In this document: positions 1 through 33,480 of the stretch, one piece after another
Position numbering within the stretch: position 1 is the first letter of the stretch
How the letters are laid out: every line of letters starts with the position of its first letter
Program-made: the position numbers and the translations under genes
Notes under the pieces: generated by a model
Told to the model about the DNA's origin: nothing
Databases searched by the model: none
What the model saw: only the letters and a program-made list of their open reading frames with translations
DNA from: Takifugu bimaculatus
Lineage: Eukaryota; Chordata; Actinopteri; Tetraodontiformes; Tetraodontidae
Length of the DNA: 64,000 bases
Direction: 5' to 3'
Assembly (NCBI GenBank): GCA_004026145.2
Contig: CP034977.1
Location: forward strand, 2,762,543-2,826,542

Positions 1-226
1 AAGTTGGAGGTCAACCGATGCTTCTCTGGCTTTATTATCTACATCCAGTGGAGGTTTCAATTAAACAGTCAAATGCATTTAAGATAAAGCTTCATTTAGG
101 TCCCAAATTGGAAACGGTTTGTTTATTTTTAGACTACAGGAAACACATTTATGCTGCATATCTGGGGTTTTTTGTTTGTTTGTTTTTAATGGAGAGGAAT
201 AAACGTGAAACAACTACCGAGCGTGG
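1..226. other. Left-edge flank, no gene recognised
   Basis: AT-rich sequence with short T/GTTT runs. I see no exon, repeat family or RNA gene here. It lies outside the CpG-rich mark4 promoter region that begins around base 225. Confidence 0.5.
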
Positions 227-240
227 CCACCAGGGGGCGA
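227..240 (+). promoter_or_regulatory. CTCF-like motif upstream of mark4
   Basis: CCACCAGGGGGCGA matches 13 of 14 positions of the CTCF core consensus CCASYAGRKGGCRS. It sits at the edge of the GC/CpG-rich block preceding mark4, a position typical of insulator or promoter-anchored CTCF. This is a motif match only; occupancy is unknown. Confidence 0.4.
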
Positions 241-329
241 CACCGACCTCTGGGGAGGAAGACGTAAGGTCGCGAGGACATTTTATTCAGGGGGAAATGT
301 GCCGCATTAGTTCGCAACGAAATGTGGTT

Positions 330-1419
330 CAAATTAACAAACCGTCTCGGCGGCGCGGAGCTCTGAGTGTGCACGCGAGCGTCCCAAACCGGATCGACAC
401 CCTTCACGTGTAGAGCAGAAGGCAACACGAGCGAGGGGGGAAGGACGCGCGCGGGTGCGCGTGCGCGGCTTCCGCAGCCCCAGCCCTGACGTGACGTCCT
501 CTTCCTCCCTCTTGTCACTGTTTGTTGGGAGGAGGAGGAGGAGGAGAGGGTCGCTTTCGTTGACGTTCCTAATACAAAACAAGTATGTTTCCGGTACCTA
601 TTTTGCACCCCGACGCCGGCGGCTTATCGCGCGACCGCAGAACCCCGGCGCTCCGGGCGAAGGCGAGGATTTAAAGCCGGATTCGACTGAAGCCAAATGA
701 GCGGAGGGTGACTGTGGGGATCCGCATCCGTCGCTTTCTTTAATTCGGTCGCAATCTGCCATTGATTGCTGTCCAAGGACTCGGTAGCTACACGCCCCAG
801 CGTCTTGTGATGTCGTCTCCCATCTGTCCTTCGGCCCCATCGACCCTGTGTGTGAGGGAGCCACCGTTCTGACGTCCTCCATCCAGAAAATCGCATTAGC
901 TTGCTGCCGAGAAAAGCGAAAACTCCCCCCTTTCCCCCCCCCCCGTAACCCGCAGTGGTCGCAGGGACGCACGGAGACCGCCGTGGTTTCTCGTTCGGAT
1001 GGCTCGCTCCAATGTCGGGGCTTTTTCTCCTCGTCTCGCCAGAAGACGATGGTGCCTAAAGTAAAGCGGTGACCACCGGTAATGTTCCGTGGGCGAGCCA
1101 GCCAGCATTTACCGATATGGTACGATAGCGTCTGGGAAGGATCTGGGAAAGTGAAAACCTAGGTGGATCGGAGTGGGGGATCGAGCCGGCCTAGGCGACC
1201 CGTTTATTTTTACCTTATTCATTTGTAGGATCACTCGGTGATCTGTGCTGCTTCATGACAATGAGGATTATATGAGAAGCGGGACTGTTTTCTAGAGATC
1301 CTGGTGTGACAGCCAGGGTAATCTTGGGTGTTTTAAAGCCAGTTGGATCAAAAACCCCGGTCTATTTGTTACGCTTTTTTCCCCCCCTCCCGGACGGCGA
1401 AACGTTCTCAGGGACGAAA
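330..1419 (+). promoter_or_regulatory. CpG-rich mark4 promoter / 5'UTR region
   Basis: This block is GC- and CpG-rich compared with its AT-rich flanks. It contains CRE-like TGACGTGACGTC around 487-498, another TGACGTC near 871 and an E-box CACGTG near 407. It directly precedes the mark4 start codon at 1420, which has A at -3. The transcription start and any noncoding first exon cannot be fixed from sequence alone. No convincing protein-coding exon is visible here; the open frames are unspliced GC-rich shadows. Confidence 0.5.
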
Positions 1420-22139
<20,720 letters not shown>

Positions 22140-24580
22140 GGGTGACAGGGGGTGAGGCAAATTGATGACAAACAGGACAACGATGAATCAGAAAGGAGCA
22201 TTAGGAGTAACTCTAAAACTATTGCCTCCTCTTCTTCCTGGGATTTGAACTCATCTGATGCAGTTATCCATGTCTCACCTCCATCGGAGATGCTCTTGTT
22301 CTGATGCCACCAATCCACGATGGACACAAACATTAGTCAGATAGCAGATAGACCATCAACAGACAAATGAGCTTGGAGCCACCAGTGACCTACCACCCCT
22401 GCTTAAAACAATACTCAACCTCTATATTATGTGAGCCCTTGGAGTCAATTATTTTTTTTCTTAACATGTAATGTGATAAGGATGGTGTTGCGAATAATGG
22501 AGAGTAATAAGTTGTTGTTGAAATTGTTCCTATTGTAACATATTTGTCATCATTCCTTTTAAAGAGCTGCTATTTAAAGAAATGTTTTAATTTTTGTGTA
22601 GTAAGTTTATTTTCTCCACTTTTAAACTAGGCAGTTTGACATCTGATGTCATTCTCAGACGCAGACATAACGTAAGAAGTGAGGACACAGTCTGACCTCT
22701 AGCTTCTAGAGGGAGACATGCAGAAATGCAGATTCTTGTGACAAACTGAATGAAGCATCCCAGTTTTGCCTCTTTGACTGCTACCGTTCCTTATTTCCTT
22801 AGGTGAGCTGACCAGGGCTGCCTAGTATAACTCTGATAACCTTAGCGTTTATAATTATTCAATATATAGAATATATGGAACAATTTAAATCTAAATGTTA
22901 ATGAAATACAAAGTAGTATTTATTCTTAAAAATGTTAATTTGTATCACCAACTGGAAAAGAAAAAGATTTCATTGGGTTTTTCTTACTGTATGTACTTGA
23001 CAGGAGGTTCTAATCTGGGATTTGATGTTTGCTCTGAAGTTTTACTGCCTCAGCACATTTAGTTTTTTATTAAATTCAACCTTTTTTTTCTTCCACATAT
23101 CATTTGCTTCGCTAAACGCCCAAACGTCTAATATTGGTTTTTTTAACAGCTCGTTCACCCGACTCACAAAAAAACCTAACTGCACAATGCAATCCTGACA
23201 TATTGCGTAACAGGTTTTCCTAAAATCCATCAAGTCCTAAAATAAGAAAATAACTTGATCTGACATGAAGATTTTTTTTTTTTTTTTTAAGAAGGCAGCC
23301 ACACACCTAAATTTTCAATCCTACTAAATCCAGGATTTAGTTTTTTGAAAAATGTCCTTCATTCTCTCACGATAATCACTTGCAGGCATAGTTCATGCTG
23401 GTGTAAATGTAGGAGTAGGTCTGTAGTAGCTTGGTAGCACTTTGACATAACAGCATCACGGTCTCCGAACGCCATCACTCTCCTCAACTGTTGTAGTGCA
23501 ATACAGCCACAAAGCCAAGAATCAAGACTTGAAAAAGCGGTGAGTAAAATCTAATAGGGCTCTTTATTTTTTTAATTTTTTATATTGTCGATGCATTGGT
23601 GATGCATTGCAGATTCATGGAGCACTTTTTTGCTTTTTTTTTTTTTTTTTAGAGCCAGGACTGCTTTGTACTCTACTGTACTGGCAGAAGGTTGTTTGTT
23701 TGTTATTTGTTTGTACTTTTCTTTTGTAAATTTTTTTGGAACTCTCATTGTCTAGCACGTTTAAAGCTTTTGTCCTTTAATTACTATGTTACTATGAGAC
23801 CAGTTGCAGAAGGGGCTTCAGGTTTCAACAATAAAATGTTGGTTTTTTTTTAAATTCTCTAAAACACTGCTTCCATCATGAAGTGTCACCTTTTCTAGTC
23901 TTATCTTTACAAAACTTTGTTAGATCTAACGTCTTCGTTTCGTTCAATGGTGTTTACTTTCCTATCCTTTTTGATAGAAACTAGGCTTTTCTCTCACCAT
24001 TGCAGGAAGGGATGTTTGACTGTTAATTGGACCTGTCTCATCAAGCCATTGTATAATTTAAGCATGCAACCTCTGCAGTGATGAGGCAGTACTTAGATAT
24101 GACACTGTGACCTTGAATGACCTTCGGATGAATTGGATTCTTGAATTCTCCTCAGTTAGTCAACATATTAAACATGTATTGACTTTGACAGCTGCAGAAT
24201 TAAAAAGTTGCTTTGCTTGAAATGATAAAGGTTCTAAAGCATCTAACATGTAATCGCTGACATCAAACTGAACCCTGAACTCAAAGGAAAAGTCGCCCGA
24301 GCAGATATCCGGTTTGCAGAAATATTTTCACTGGTTTTATCCACTTTTGTCAGAAGCTGAAGCTCTAATTTAGGATGTGTGTGTACACAACTGGGTCTTA
24401 CTGTCTGAACCTCTTCTGTAGATACAGCTAGTGCCATGCTAAGGTTACAGTTTTGTGTTTTTGAAGCCATCGCTGTAACAAACAAATTACGGGCTGAAAT
24501 TACAGAATTGTTTGACCTGCAATCCTGCATGTCTCCTGAGAATTAATGTGTGACACAAAAATAAAGACTTTCAAACTCGG
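22140..24580 (+). other. mark4 3'UTR with two poly(A) signals
   Basis: After the TGA at 22137-22139 there is about 2.4 kb of mostly AT-rich sequence with T-runs and no further coding exon. AATAAA occurs at 23830-23835 and 24560-24565, giving candidate short and long 3' ends. The distal one lies only about 180 bp from the proposed ckm poly(A) signal on the opposite strand. Confidence 0.65.
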
Positions 24581-24742
24581 TCTTTTTGGTTTTCTCAGAT
24601 TTGGAAATCATGTGAAGATTCCACTGTATTTTCTTTTTTAATATATGTCAAGTGTCATTCTGGGATAAAAGAATGAATCTTGAAAATATCTTCAACCAAA
24701 AAAAAAGAGAAAAAGACATTTTGAGTGTCACATGGGGCATAA

Positions 24743-25056
24743 TTTAATTGTCTGGTTATATTTTACAATCAAAAAATACATATTTTGAATTGTGTACAAC
24801 AATGACCAGGCAAGGCTTGGTTTGATCCCAGGATGTTACGTAGAAATGGTGGAGAGGGCTGGTTAAAGTGACAGAAAATTAAAAGAACCTAAACATAGCA
24901 GATAGGATTTCAGATATTTAAGGGGGGGGGGGGGGGGGTGAGGAAGGTGGAGTGTCTTCTTGAAAGGAAGAAGCAAGTGTTGAATTGGCAGATCATTTTA
25001 CAAGGCAAACCATATGGTTTCATATAAAAAAAAAACATTTGCTGTGCCTGTCTGCT
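24743..25056 (-). other. ckm 3'UTR and poly(A) signal
   Basis: Sequence downstream (minus strand) of the ckm stop codon. An ATTAAA poly(A) variant lies at 24743-24748. The + strand shows a 17-G run at 24922-24938, which would be a C17 tract in the mRNA. Confidence 0.55.
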
Positions 25057-27185
25057 TTACTTCTGGGCTGGGATCATTCCATCGATGGATTCTCCCTTTT
25101 CAAGCTTCTTTTCCATTTCAACCATCAGCTTGACACCATCAACCACCAGCTGGACCTGCTCCACCTCGGAGGAGCCGAGACGGTCAGCGTTGGAGATGTC
25201 AAACACGCCACCCACTGAGGCTGTGTCCACACCACCTGGGTTAAAAAAAAAAGGACAAAAAGGTTCATTTTTGAGAATGTTTTGGGATTTCTTTGATTAT
25301 TACAGCACTAACAAGTGAAGGAACGTTAAGAGTTGTTGTGGTACCTGTGCCACGTTTCTGCAGACGCAGTCTGGTCAGGATTTCCTCAAACTTGGGTTGA
25401 GTGCTCAGCTTGGGCAGCTTGACGTGCACGCCACCACGCAGGCCTGTTCCGAGGTTGGAGGGGCAAGTCAGGATATATCCCAGATGCTCGTTCCACATGA
25501 AACCGTGGTTGTGCTTCTTGAAGATCGCCTCAATCTGGCAAAGGAAATGCCAGGTAAGGTATACAGGTGACATTCAGTTAAAATAAATGTGTAACTCCTG
25601 TATCAATGTGCCAAAGTATATCGTGATGGCGATATGTGTAGCACCTTCTGCAGGCCGACGCAGAAGCGCCTGAAGACCTCCTTCATGTTGCCACCCTTCT
25701 GCATGGAGATGACGCGCAGGTGGTCCTCCTCATTCACCCAGACCAGGAAGGACTTGTTGTCGTTGTGCCTGGAGGAATAAAGAGAAAACACATTTCCAGT
25801 CAACTTAGTGCCAAGACCCAATCTTTACAAGCCAATATTTTAAAACTACAGTGTTGATATTATAAAAGAGGGGAAATTTTGTCTGTTTTGTCATGGTAGG
25901 GGGGGGGAGGATTGAATTGAACCACACAACAACCTTTGTTGGTCATAAACTAGGAGAGTCCCAGTCCAACTTTAACTGCAGTGATTTATTTTTTTCATTT
26001 CCCATCTGTCTCTCTCACCAGATGCCTCTGCCATCGGGCCAGTCGCGGGCCATGCCAGCGCAGGTCAGCAGGGGGGATACGGGCTTGTCAAACAGGAAGT
26101 GGTCAGCGATCAGCTGCTCCTGCTCTGCATCGGTCATGCCTGTCAGGGGGTAATACTTACCCTTGAACTCACCGTCCAGGCTGGCCAGAGCTGAAACAAA
26201 GGAAGAGGGTCGTGTCTCTCAAAACGGTAAAAATACTTGGATCAGGTCAAGATGGATGGTTGTATTTGTTTGTAGAAGTTCACCCTCAATGGACAGCTTC
26301 TCAATGGCTCTGCGCTCTCCACGGCTGTTGTGGGGAGGCAGGGTGAATCCCTTGATGCTGCGGCCAGTACGAACACGGCTGGACAGCACATAGTTGGGGT
26401 CAAGGTCATCGCCACCCTAAGACAGAAAAGGCTTGTTTTTAAGTCTGGAAACTTTTAAATCAACTACATTTTTCCATCTAGACCTGAATCATCCAATTGT
26501 TCAGCTGGTGTTGAGCCTGCCAGTAGCAAATTCTACTGCATCCGAACGTCTCACCTTCAGGTTCTCGAAGTTCAGGTCGGTCTTGTGCTTGTCAGTAGGC
26601 TTGTATCCACCATGACGGTCGGAGATGACGGGGTCCAACAGGTCCTTGAAGGCCTCGTACGACTCCTCATCGCCAGCAACACAGCCCACGGTCATAATAA
26701 AGGGATGACCTTGAAAACAAAGGGGAGGTTGAGAATTCTGGAAGTTCTTGCTGGTTGCTGGAATCCGCTGTACAGGTGGGGCATTCTGGTGTGGACAGTG
26801 ACACCTGAGACATTATCATGTCAGAATGTTCTCAAACAGTGATGGAACGGTGCTGATATGGGTACTCACCGGGGTTGTCTACACCAGTTTGGATGACGTC
26901 ATCCACGGTGAAGCCGCTGGGGGTGGACTTTCCCCTCAGCTTGCCATAGATCTCCTTGGTCAGCACCTACAGCCGACGACAGGTCAGCGAAGCTTGGTAA
27001 ATACACGGCAGCTCCACACTTTTGTTCATGCGCGACAGTGATTTCTCTTTCACAGAATAGTTTTCTTCAAAAGAAAATGGAAGGTTTTAAACCTTGGCCA
27101 TGTGGTTGTTGTGCTGGGAGAGATCGGGGAACTCCTCGTCGACAGAGAACTTCATCTTGTAGTCGTTGTGGCAGTTCTTTGCCAT
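25057..27185 (-). CDS. Creatine kinase, muscle type
   Basis: Cytosolic phosphagen kinase that transfers phosphate between phosphocreatine and ADP/ATP in muscle. Coding exons on the minus strand: 27185-27093, 26966-26870, 26709-26555, 26416-26284, 26190-26019, 25768-25645, 25534-25345, 25235-25057. All phases join and give 380 aa (human CKM 381). Visible are the N-terminal ATP:guanido domain ([11 protein letters not shown]), the flexible-loop region [17 protein letters not shown], the substrate-binding segment [14 protein letters not shown], the catalytic-loop [10 protein letters not shown] with active-site Cys282 (human Cys283), and the end MIPAQK. The [13 protein letters not shown] start is of the fish type. 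The 5'UTR exon boundary is CTCAG|GCAG, with the exon ending at 27205. The a/b paralogue status in fish is not resolved here. Confidence 0.97.
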
Positions 27186-28150
27186 GGCTGCAGTTATTAT
27201 TCTGCCTGAGATGAGAAAACAGAAAAGAAGACCTGTTGTTTCTTTGCATTTCCATCCCAGACTCGTCTATGTCAACAGCTAAGATCATAAATCTAAAAAC
27301 TCATTAATACCGTTTTTCTTTTCAGGCATTCTTTCCAGCATCTTGTCTATGAATATTCTGGTGAGGAGGAGACACCTTCTTATCATATCTGGCTCCCTTT
27401 ATTTTTCCCGTCTTTACACAAACTCTCTGCCCGCTGTGCTGTCAACACACTTGTCTCTCGGTTTTTCTGCCTGTCCATCTGTCTCACCACCTGTCTCACT
27501 CATCACAGTACAGATTATTAATAGGCTGCTCTGCCTTGTGCCTCAACTCCTCACATCCCAGCACCGATCTACAGTTTCCAGTATATGAAATCGAATGGTT
27601 TCCCTTTTCCCCGTTTTGCCTCAGGCGTTTGGATTGTGTTTCTATATGTACAAAACCTGGCAAACAGATTTTGTTTTGTAACGTTTTGGAACCGTGTGAG
27701 CCTCCAATCTGAACAGGTGTCGCTGTACAAAAGAAAGAACTGGGTGTTATTTCACTGCTGTTGTGTGGAGCTTTTTAAACGCAATATGTCTGCACCAGAG
27801 GTAGAAAAAACAAAGCAAACAAAAGAAAATTGTATTACAATTTACATAGAATTTAATTTACATGAGCATTTTCTGCTCATGTCGGGCAAGAGCTTATGAT
27901 CACAACTGGATATGAGGTCATATAATTAGGTTTTTAATGCTATCAGTAGTCAGATTATGATTAGAGTGTCATATTAGTACCTCCAGAGTCGTATAATATA
28001 CCCAAAGCCTTAATAAAAATAGACAAATATTCTCCATCAGGCTCCAGGCGGTCAGGCCCTCACATATTTAGTTTAATATCTTTCAGGCAGGAACTAAAAT
28101 ATTTGCAAAAGATCTGCAAAAAGTCTCACTTCCTTTTTTTTTTTTTTTTA

Positions 28151-28255
28151 CCTGTTTAGGAGAAAGGAAAGAAGTAACAGAGCCCGGGATCAGATCCTGT
28201 CCACCAAATGTAGGGGTTGCCCAACTCTGTCAGCTGATGGACTTAAGCATTTATA
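28151..28255 (-). promoter_or_regulatory. ckm core promoter and noncoding first exon
   Basis: The minus strand shows TATAAA at 28250-28255, an E-box CAGCTG at 28231-28236, then GC-richer sequence ending CCTAAACAG|GTAAAA near 28151. This is a good donor for a noncoding exon 1 spliced to the exon that begins at 27205. A noncoding first exon and a TATA promoter are typical of muscle creatine kinase genes. The exact start site is inferred. Confidence 0.6.
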
Positions 28256-28368
28256 CTCAGACATCCGACTCTATTGGCAGGCTGGAACCGAGGTCCCTCC
28301 ATTTCATTGGTCACGGGAGGTCGTCTCTGCCTGCGTGTTTGTAAAAGGCAAGAACGAGCTGCACACAA

Positions 28369-28940
28369 CACTTGGGTTGACAGACAAGGCAACAGCTGCA
28401 GCCGCATGGACCAACTTTCCATCCTCCAGAACAGGCCTCCAGGACAGTCGCACACTGGAGGTTACAGAAGCACATGCATACTTTCACACATTTGTCTAAT
28501 GCATCTGTCATTACTGCTCTGGGGGGAGATTTCAAGTCTCGGCTTTGGGCAAATTTTCATTTTTGTTTCACTTCATATCCGTGCCACGATAGAAATAAAG
28601 AAATCTTTGATTAATTATGAATTTGCATTGATTTTAGGTTATTTTATTGTGTGCTAATATCTACGGTGCATTGGACACGCCCTTGTAATTGGAGAAATTA
28701 CATCACCTTCATCATTCAAGCTGGTTTCTTCTGCATGTGACGTATTTCTTCTTAACCACCAGCTTACCAATAGGACACTTCTGAATGTGTGTGCAGGACA
28801 AGTGTTACTTCCTGTGTGGAATGTCTAGCAGTGATGCATAGTGACAGGTTGTTCAGCTTGTGGGGTGAAGGAGAAATGGCCGCAGAATACCTATAAAGGC
28901 CCCTATGTTTGAAAAGATAGCAGTGTCTAAAAATATCATT
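28369..28940 (-). promoter_or_regulatory. Candidate ckm muscle enhancer
   Basis: Upstream of the ckm TATA box there are E-boxes CACTTG (28369-28374), CAGCTG (28393-28398) and CAAGTG (28799-28804). There is also a perfect SRF CArG box CCTATAAAGG (28890-28899) and, 27 bp further, a MEF2-like CTAAAAATAT (28927-28936). E-box/CArG/MEF2 clusters define mammalian muscle creatine kinase enhancers. The assignment here is inference from the motif cluster. Confidence 0.4.
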
Positions 28941-30046
28941 TCAACAAGAGCTGCACTGTTTCCAGACTTTATCTCATTTTCTATACTCCCCAAAGTGTTT
29001 TCTTTCCATAGATTAGAGCCCCTCCCTGTATAAGAGCAAGCTTCATTACTCTTCATTTGTAATGTGATAGACCTTGGTAATGTGCCTACAGACACATACT
29101 AAAGCCCACACACACCCCATGTGGCAAAGCAGAAGTCGTCAGGTGGGGTTATAAGGGAAAAGGGGGCGCAGACAACAGCTCATATGACAAAAACCTCAAC
29201 AACTTCAAGCTAATAAATACAATTCATCAATATAGAATGGTAAAATACAGCAAAAATCACTGTTGTGTCTGTAAATGTGTGCAGACAATAAGGATTTTGT
29301 ATGATCTCATGGGGAAAGGTGAAGGATATGCTGAAAGGGCATCTAATAAAGGCCTTCCTGTGTCACACAGCTATGTCCATTTGTCACTTCTGTATAAATG
29401 TGTATAATTACAGATATTGTGGAAGATTAGGGACACGTGATGCGTTCATTGGTCCTGCCGCTGTAGATCTCCGCCATGACAACAAAGGCACCGTGTCAGT
29501 GTGCAGAGCTGCAGGAAGTAGACGCTGGAGTCCCTAATGTTGCTGAATCAGCTCGTGGGCGCTGTCTCTTAAAGTGGATGTGGCAGCAACATATTAATGT
29601 GGCAAACGGGGCTCTTTTATCACCATTTTTTTTTCCTTTTCTTTTAACTCCTCCTAAATCTCAACTTTGCAGGTTTATCCTGAATTCTAAACTAGATCTG
29701 AATGAAATCGATTTGATTGTGTTCCTGAATTTTGCGGATGCCTGTGGAGTCCAGGGCTGCGAGCATTTAGACTGTCACTTTGAGTCTCTGCTTCTTTGCT
29801 CTAAATCTATGCCGCCTCTCCAGTTTCACAGCAGTGGCCCGACCGTCCAGACGCGGCTTTCCAAATTAGCTCCTGTTGCTGCATGTTTCGTACTACCGTG
29901 AACACGCTCATATACGAAAACACATGTAAACACTGTAAACATACTGTCAGACTGCGTCTCAGCCATTCACTTGTGGAGACGCTTACATTCTAACGGAGAG
30001 TGTAAAAGCATTTCCCTTCACATGTTTCATCACAAGTCAGCGCTCC

Positions 30047-30050
<4 letters not shown>

Positions 30051-30122
<72 letters not shown>
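30051..30122. repeat. GT dinucleotide microsatellite
   Basis: About 72 bp of uninterrupted TG repeats between ckm and klc3. Confidence 0.97.
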
Positions 30123-30125
<3 letters not shown>

Positions 30126-32229
30126 CAGTCTCCCCTTCACATTCAGACCAGTAAGTTCTGTTGACCGTATGCCAGAATGGCACACATCCAGCTTCTTAGT
30201 TTAGATTGTCATCCTATCTGCGTGGACCAACCTCACGCACACACCCATACCACCACCCCCACTCGGTCCCCAAACCCCTCAGCTGCCCCAGGGGTATAGG
30301 CATCAAGGGCAGTTATGTAACTACTAACAGTGTCAAAAGATTGCTGGTGCAACTTCTGTGTGCATGCGCCTCACCAGTTCACACATACAGATGTGAACAG
30401 GTGATGCAAACCACTGTATTAACTGTATTTAATCAATGGTGGGTTTTTTTTCCTCTTTTATGCCTCACCTGAAATAACTGTGATAAATAAATGCAACATT
30501 TATGTGGAGGACACTTTGAGCTGCTCTTTTCCACGTCCCATTGCCCATCTTATATCTCAGTTTTGTCATATTTTATTTACAGATCCTGCAGAAGCCTGGT
30601 TACAACTCACTTTTCCGCCTTCCTGGTTTGAACTGGTGTGCAGTCCAATGGTGAATGTGTTTTGAAAACTAAGGGTGATGTGTGGATCGTTGTCACACAT
30701 TTTGTATGTGGGTGTTGCCAAGAAGCAACTGGCACTCGACCACTAAAAGCTCCTGCTGACGCACATTTGCGATGCTTCTATCTATGGTTCTGTTATTGCT
30801 CTGTAATTTATTCTTGTGTTTCCTGTCCTGCGATGAAATGGAGTGATAGAAAACTAGTCTGTGGGTAACTCTGGGCTATTTTATCCCTGTTTTCAATAAG
30901 AAGGATCAATGCAGGGTATGCAAGCCTTTGTCTACTCTAACACACTTTGGTGGGGCAGCTAGCTGCCTTTATTTTATTTAACAGGTATAAACTCAATCAA
31001 AGAAAGGCTCTGGCTGGTATCAAGTGTGCAGCCTACTCGTGCTCGCCTGTTGTAGGTCAAATATTTTGGTGACAATAAAGGATTAAATAGATGAGTGGCG
31101 TCTACTCTCAAGTTCAGCGCAGATTTTTTAAAAATTCATTCTAATTATTATTACGGGAAGTAGAAGCGAGCGTCGAGGGTGGACGGTGGACCCATCCAAT
31201 GACGGTTGAGCTCTGCTTCTTGGCCTGTACGGCGTACATTTCACACGTCTGTGTCTCCAACCAGAGAGCAGAGGTGTGAACAGTCTGTGTTGGGGTGGGT
31301 GGAGAGACGTTGTCATTAATGTTTCTTGGGGTTTTTTTGTTGTTTTTTTTTTGGTTGGTTTTACAAGTCAGCGAGTCCTGAGGGTGTTTTGTGAGGGGGA
31401 GGGCAGCGTTCTGACGCCGAAATGTGATCTGTTCAATTTGTAAGGGGCAGGGGTGAAGCGAGGGGTGAAGTGTGAAGGTCTATCTTTAGTGGTCCTCAGC
31501 GCGCAGCTCCTCAACTCTCCGGTACCAGTTCCAATGATTGAATTGCATTGACTCAGCTGTCTGCCCCACAGTCCATCCCTTCATTCATTCATCGACTACA
31601 TTCATCCACACTTTTAAAATCATTTCTATCTGGTCTACATCTGACTTGTGACAGTAAAACGTTAAATATCAAACACATTAATGTGACCACAACAGAAATG
31701 TGCAGGCCTGCACTCCACATTAAAGCCCGGATTGTAAAGTCTGATCACACCGAGCAGCTGACAGGCACAGCAGCATCAAAGTCCCTCAGCGCTTCCCAGA
31801 CTGATCGAAAATATTTATAATATTACTCTGGGTCACTTGCTAATGAGTAAATAATACTGCATTAATACAGGGACTTGGCAGCTATTAAGGAGGTTAGTGG
31901 GAATCTTGGGGGGATTTAGAGGGCTGCGTTGATTTAAGAAAGCTTATCGTTCCGGCCTGCAGCCTAAACACGACCAAAACTCTAAACTGTCATAATCTGA
32001 GCAAACATTTATTACATTCCAGCAAAGCGAGCAAATCCAGTATTAATTAAACAATGCAGTTCACCACGGCTTTAAAGCGTGTTCTATTTTTGCAGCAAGG
32101 TTAAAGGTTGAGGATAGAGTGACCTACGACCCTCAAAGCTTTATGACGAGGACATGTTGGGCTGTGGAGCTCAGTGACACTGGCTCAAATCCCAAGTAAA
32201 AATTTTAACAATGAATGCAGAAGTTTCAG

Positions 32230-32445
32230 GGACCATTATTATTATTTATTTTATCTTGACCGCTATTTCGCCCGTGGTGTTGGGGTGGGGGATGGGGTGG
32301 GGGAGGCTGGAGCCTATCCCAGCTGCATGCTGGAGAAGGCAGGGAACACCCTCGGACGAGTCGCCTGCTCGTCACATGGGCCCTATCGGAGCATTTGGGG
32401 GTTCGGGACCTACTCAGTGGGACAGCACAGCCCCACAGGCCATCT
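32230..32445. repeat. Degenerate teleost dispersed repeat
   Basis: The string GGAGCCTATCCCAGCTG followed by GGGAACACCCTCGGACGAGTCGCC resembles a fish-wide dispersed repeat that usually reads 'tggagcctatcccagctg ... gggtacaccctggacaggtcgcc'. The family name cannot be assigned without a repeat library. The copy is diverged and fragmentary. Confidence 0.5.
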
Positions 32446-33480
32446 GTTCAGTAACATCAGCGTCCATCACTGCCCCTCTACTCTGCCTCCTCTGTCAATG
32501 ACAGGTCCAAATCAAATCAAGGCCGCTGTTCTGACTCCCTTCTGCCAGTGCGTCGTCACCTTGACTGTCTCCAGTTGGAATGATGCATCAATAAAGGTCC
32601 ATTAGAATAAGTGATGTAACTCTCATCATCCTAATCTAATGATCTTCAATGATTTATTCGAAATACTAACATTCAGTGTATCAATTATATTTTAAGATGC
32701 CAACCCAGAGAAATGTGTGAATAATGCTTGACCTGCTCGGATTTGATGGATGATTATTATGCAAGAACCTCTGATTTCAGTATGTCCATATTGCTGTATG
32801 TGTGTGTGTGTGTGTGTGTGTGGTGGGGGGCTGCAGGATATGTGATCTTAAACCCTTAAATGGGTAACTGGGTAAGCTCTCCCTCCACAGTCGCTCTCGT
32901 CTACCTGACGGCTAAGACACCCACCAGCCTGCTCATGTAACTCTCTCCCTCTCACGCACACACACACAGACACACACACGTGACATACGTATACTGCTAA
33001 ATATAATTAAATGGAAGAAATCAAGTGTTATCCTGAACATTTTAAATTTGTACAGGATCGTTCAAAACAATTAAGGGAACAATTTGTTCCTTTACTCTCT
33101 GAGTTACAACCCACCCCCCACCACCAGTTCTCTGCTGTAACTCTATATACCGACTCTGCCAGAATGAACGGATACGTGGAAGAGCGCCACCTACAGATTA
33201 TCCAATAAACCACAGTCTATGAAAACGCGATTGCACAGATGAAATCAAATTATTTCTATTTGTCTAACATATTTTTATGACTAGAACTTGATTTGCCTCT
33301 GGATTTTTTCTTCTTCTTTTTGAAACAGTATTTCAAGAGGATTTGGAGTTATTTAGTTAAGGTAAAAACGTTTAAGACTTGATATTTATTTTTGACCGAT
33401 TTTATGTTAATCCACAGGGCTGCAGCAGTGACTGCTTAAATCTTAATGCAACGCAAGTTGATTATTTTCTTGCTTTGTTC

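Larger units (their letters stand above)
28941..33480. other. ckm-klc3 intergenic region
   Basis: No exon could be supported. It holds a GT microsatellite (30051-30122), a TG microsatellite (32798-32822), a degenerate dispersed repeat (about 32230-32445) and scattered CA tracts (about 32956-32982). The rest appears unique and unannotatable from sequence alone. Confidence 0.6.

Noticed and set aside
33011..33208. 65-codon open frame starting MEEIKCYPEHF
   Set aside because: No family resemblance, no splice context, and the opposite strand is equally open; treated as chance.
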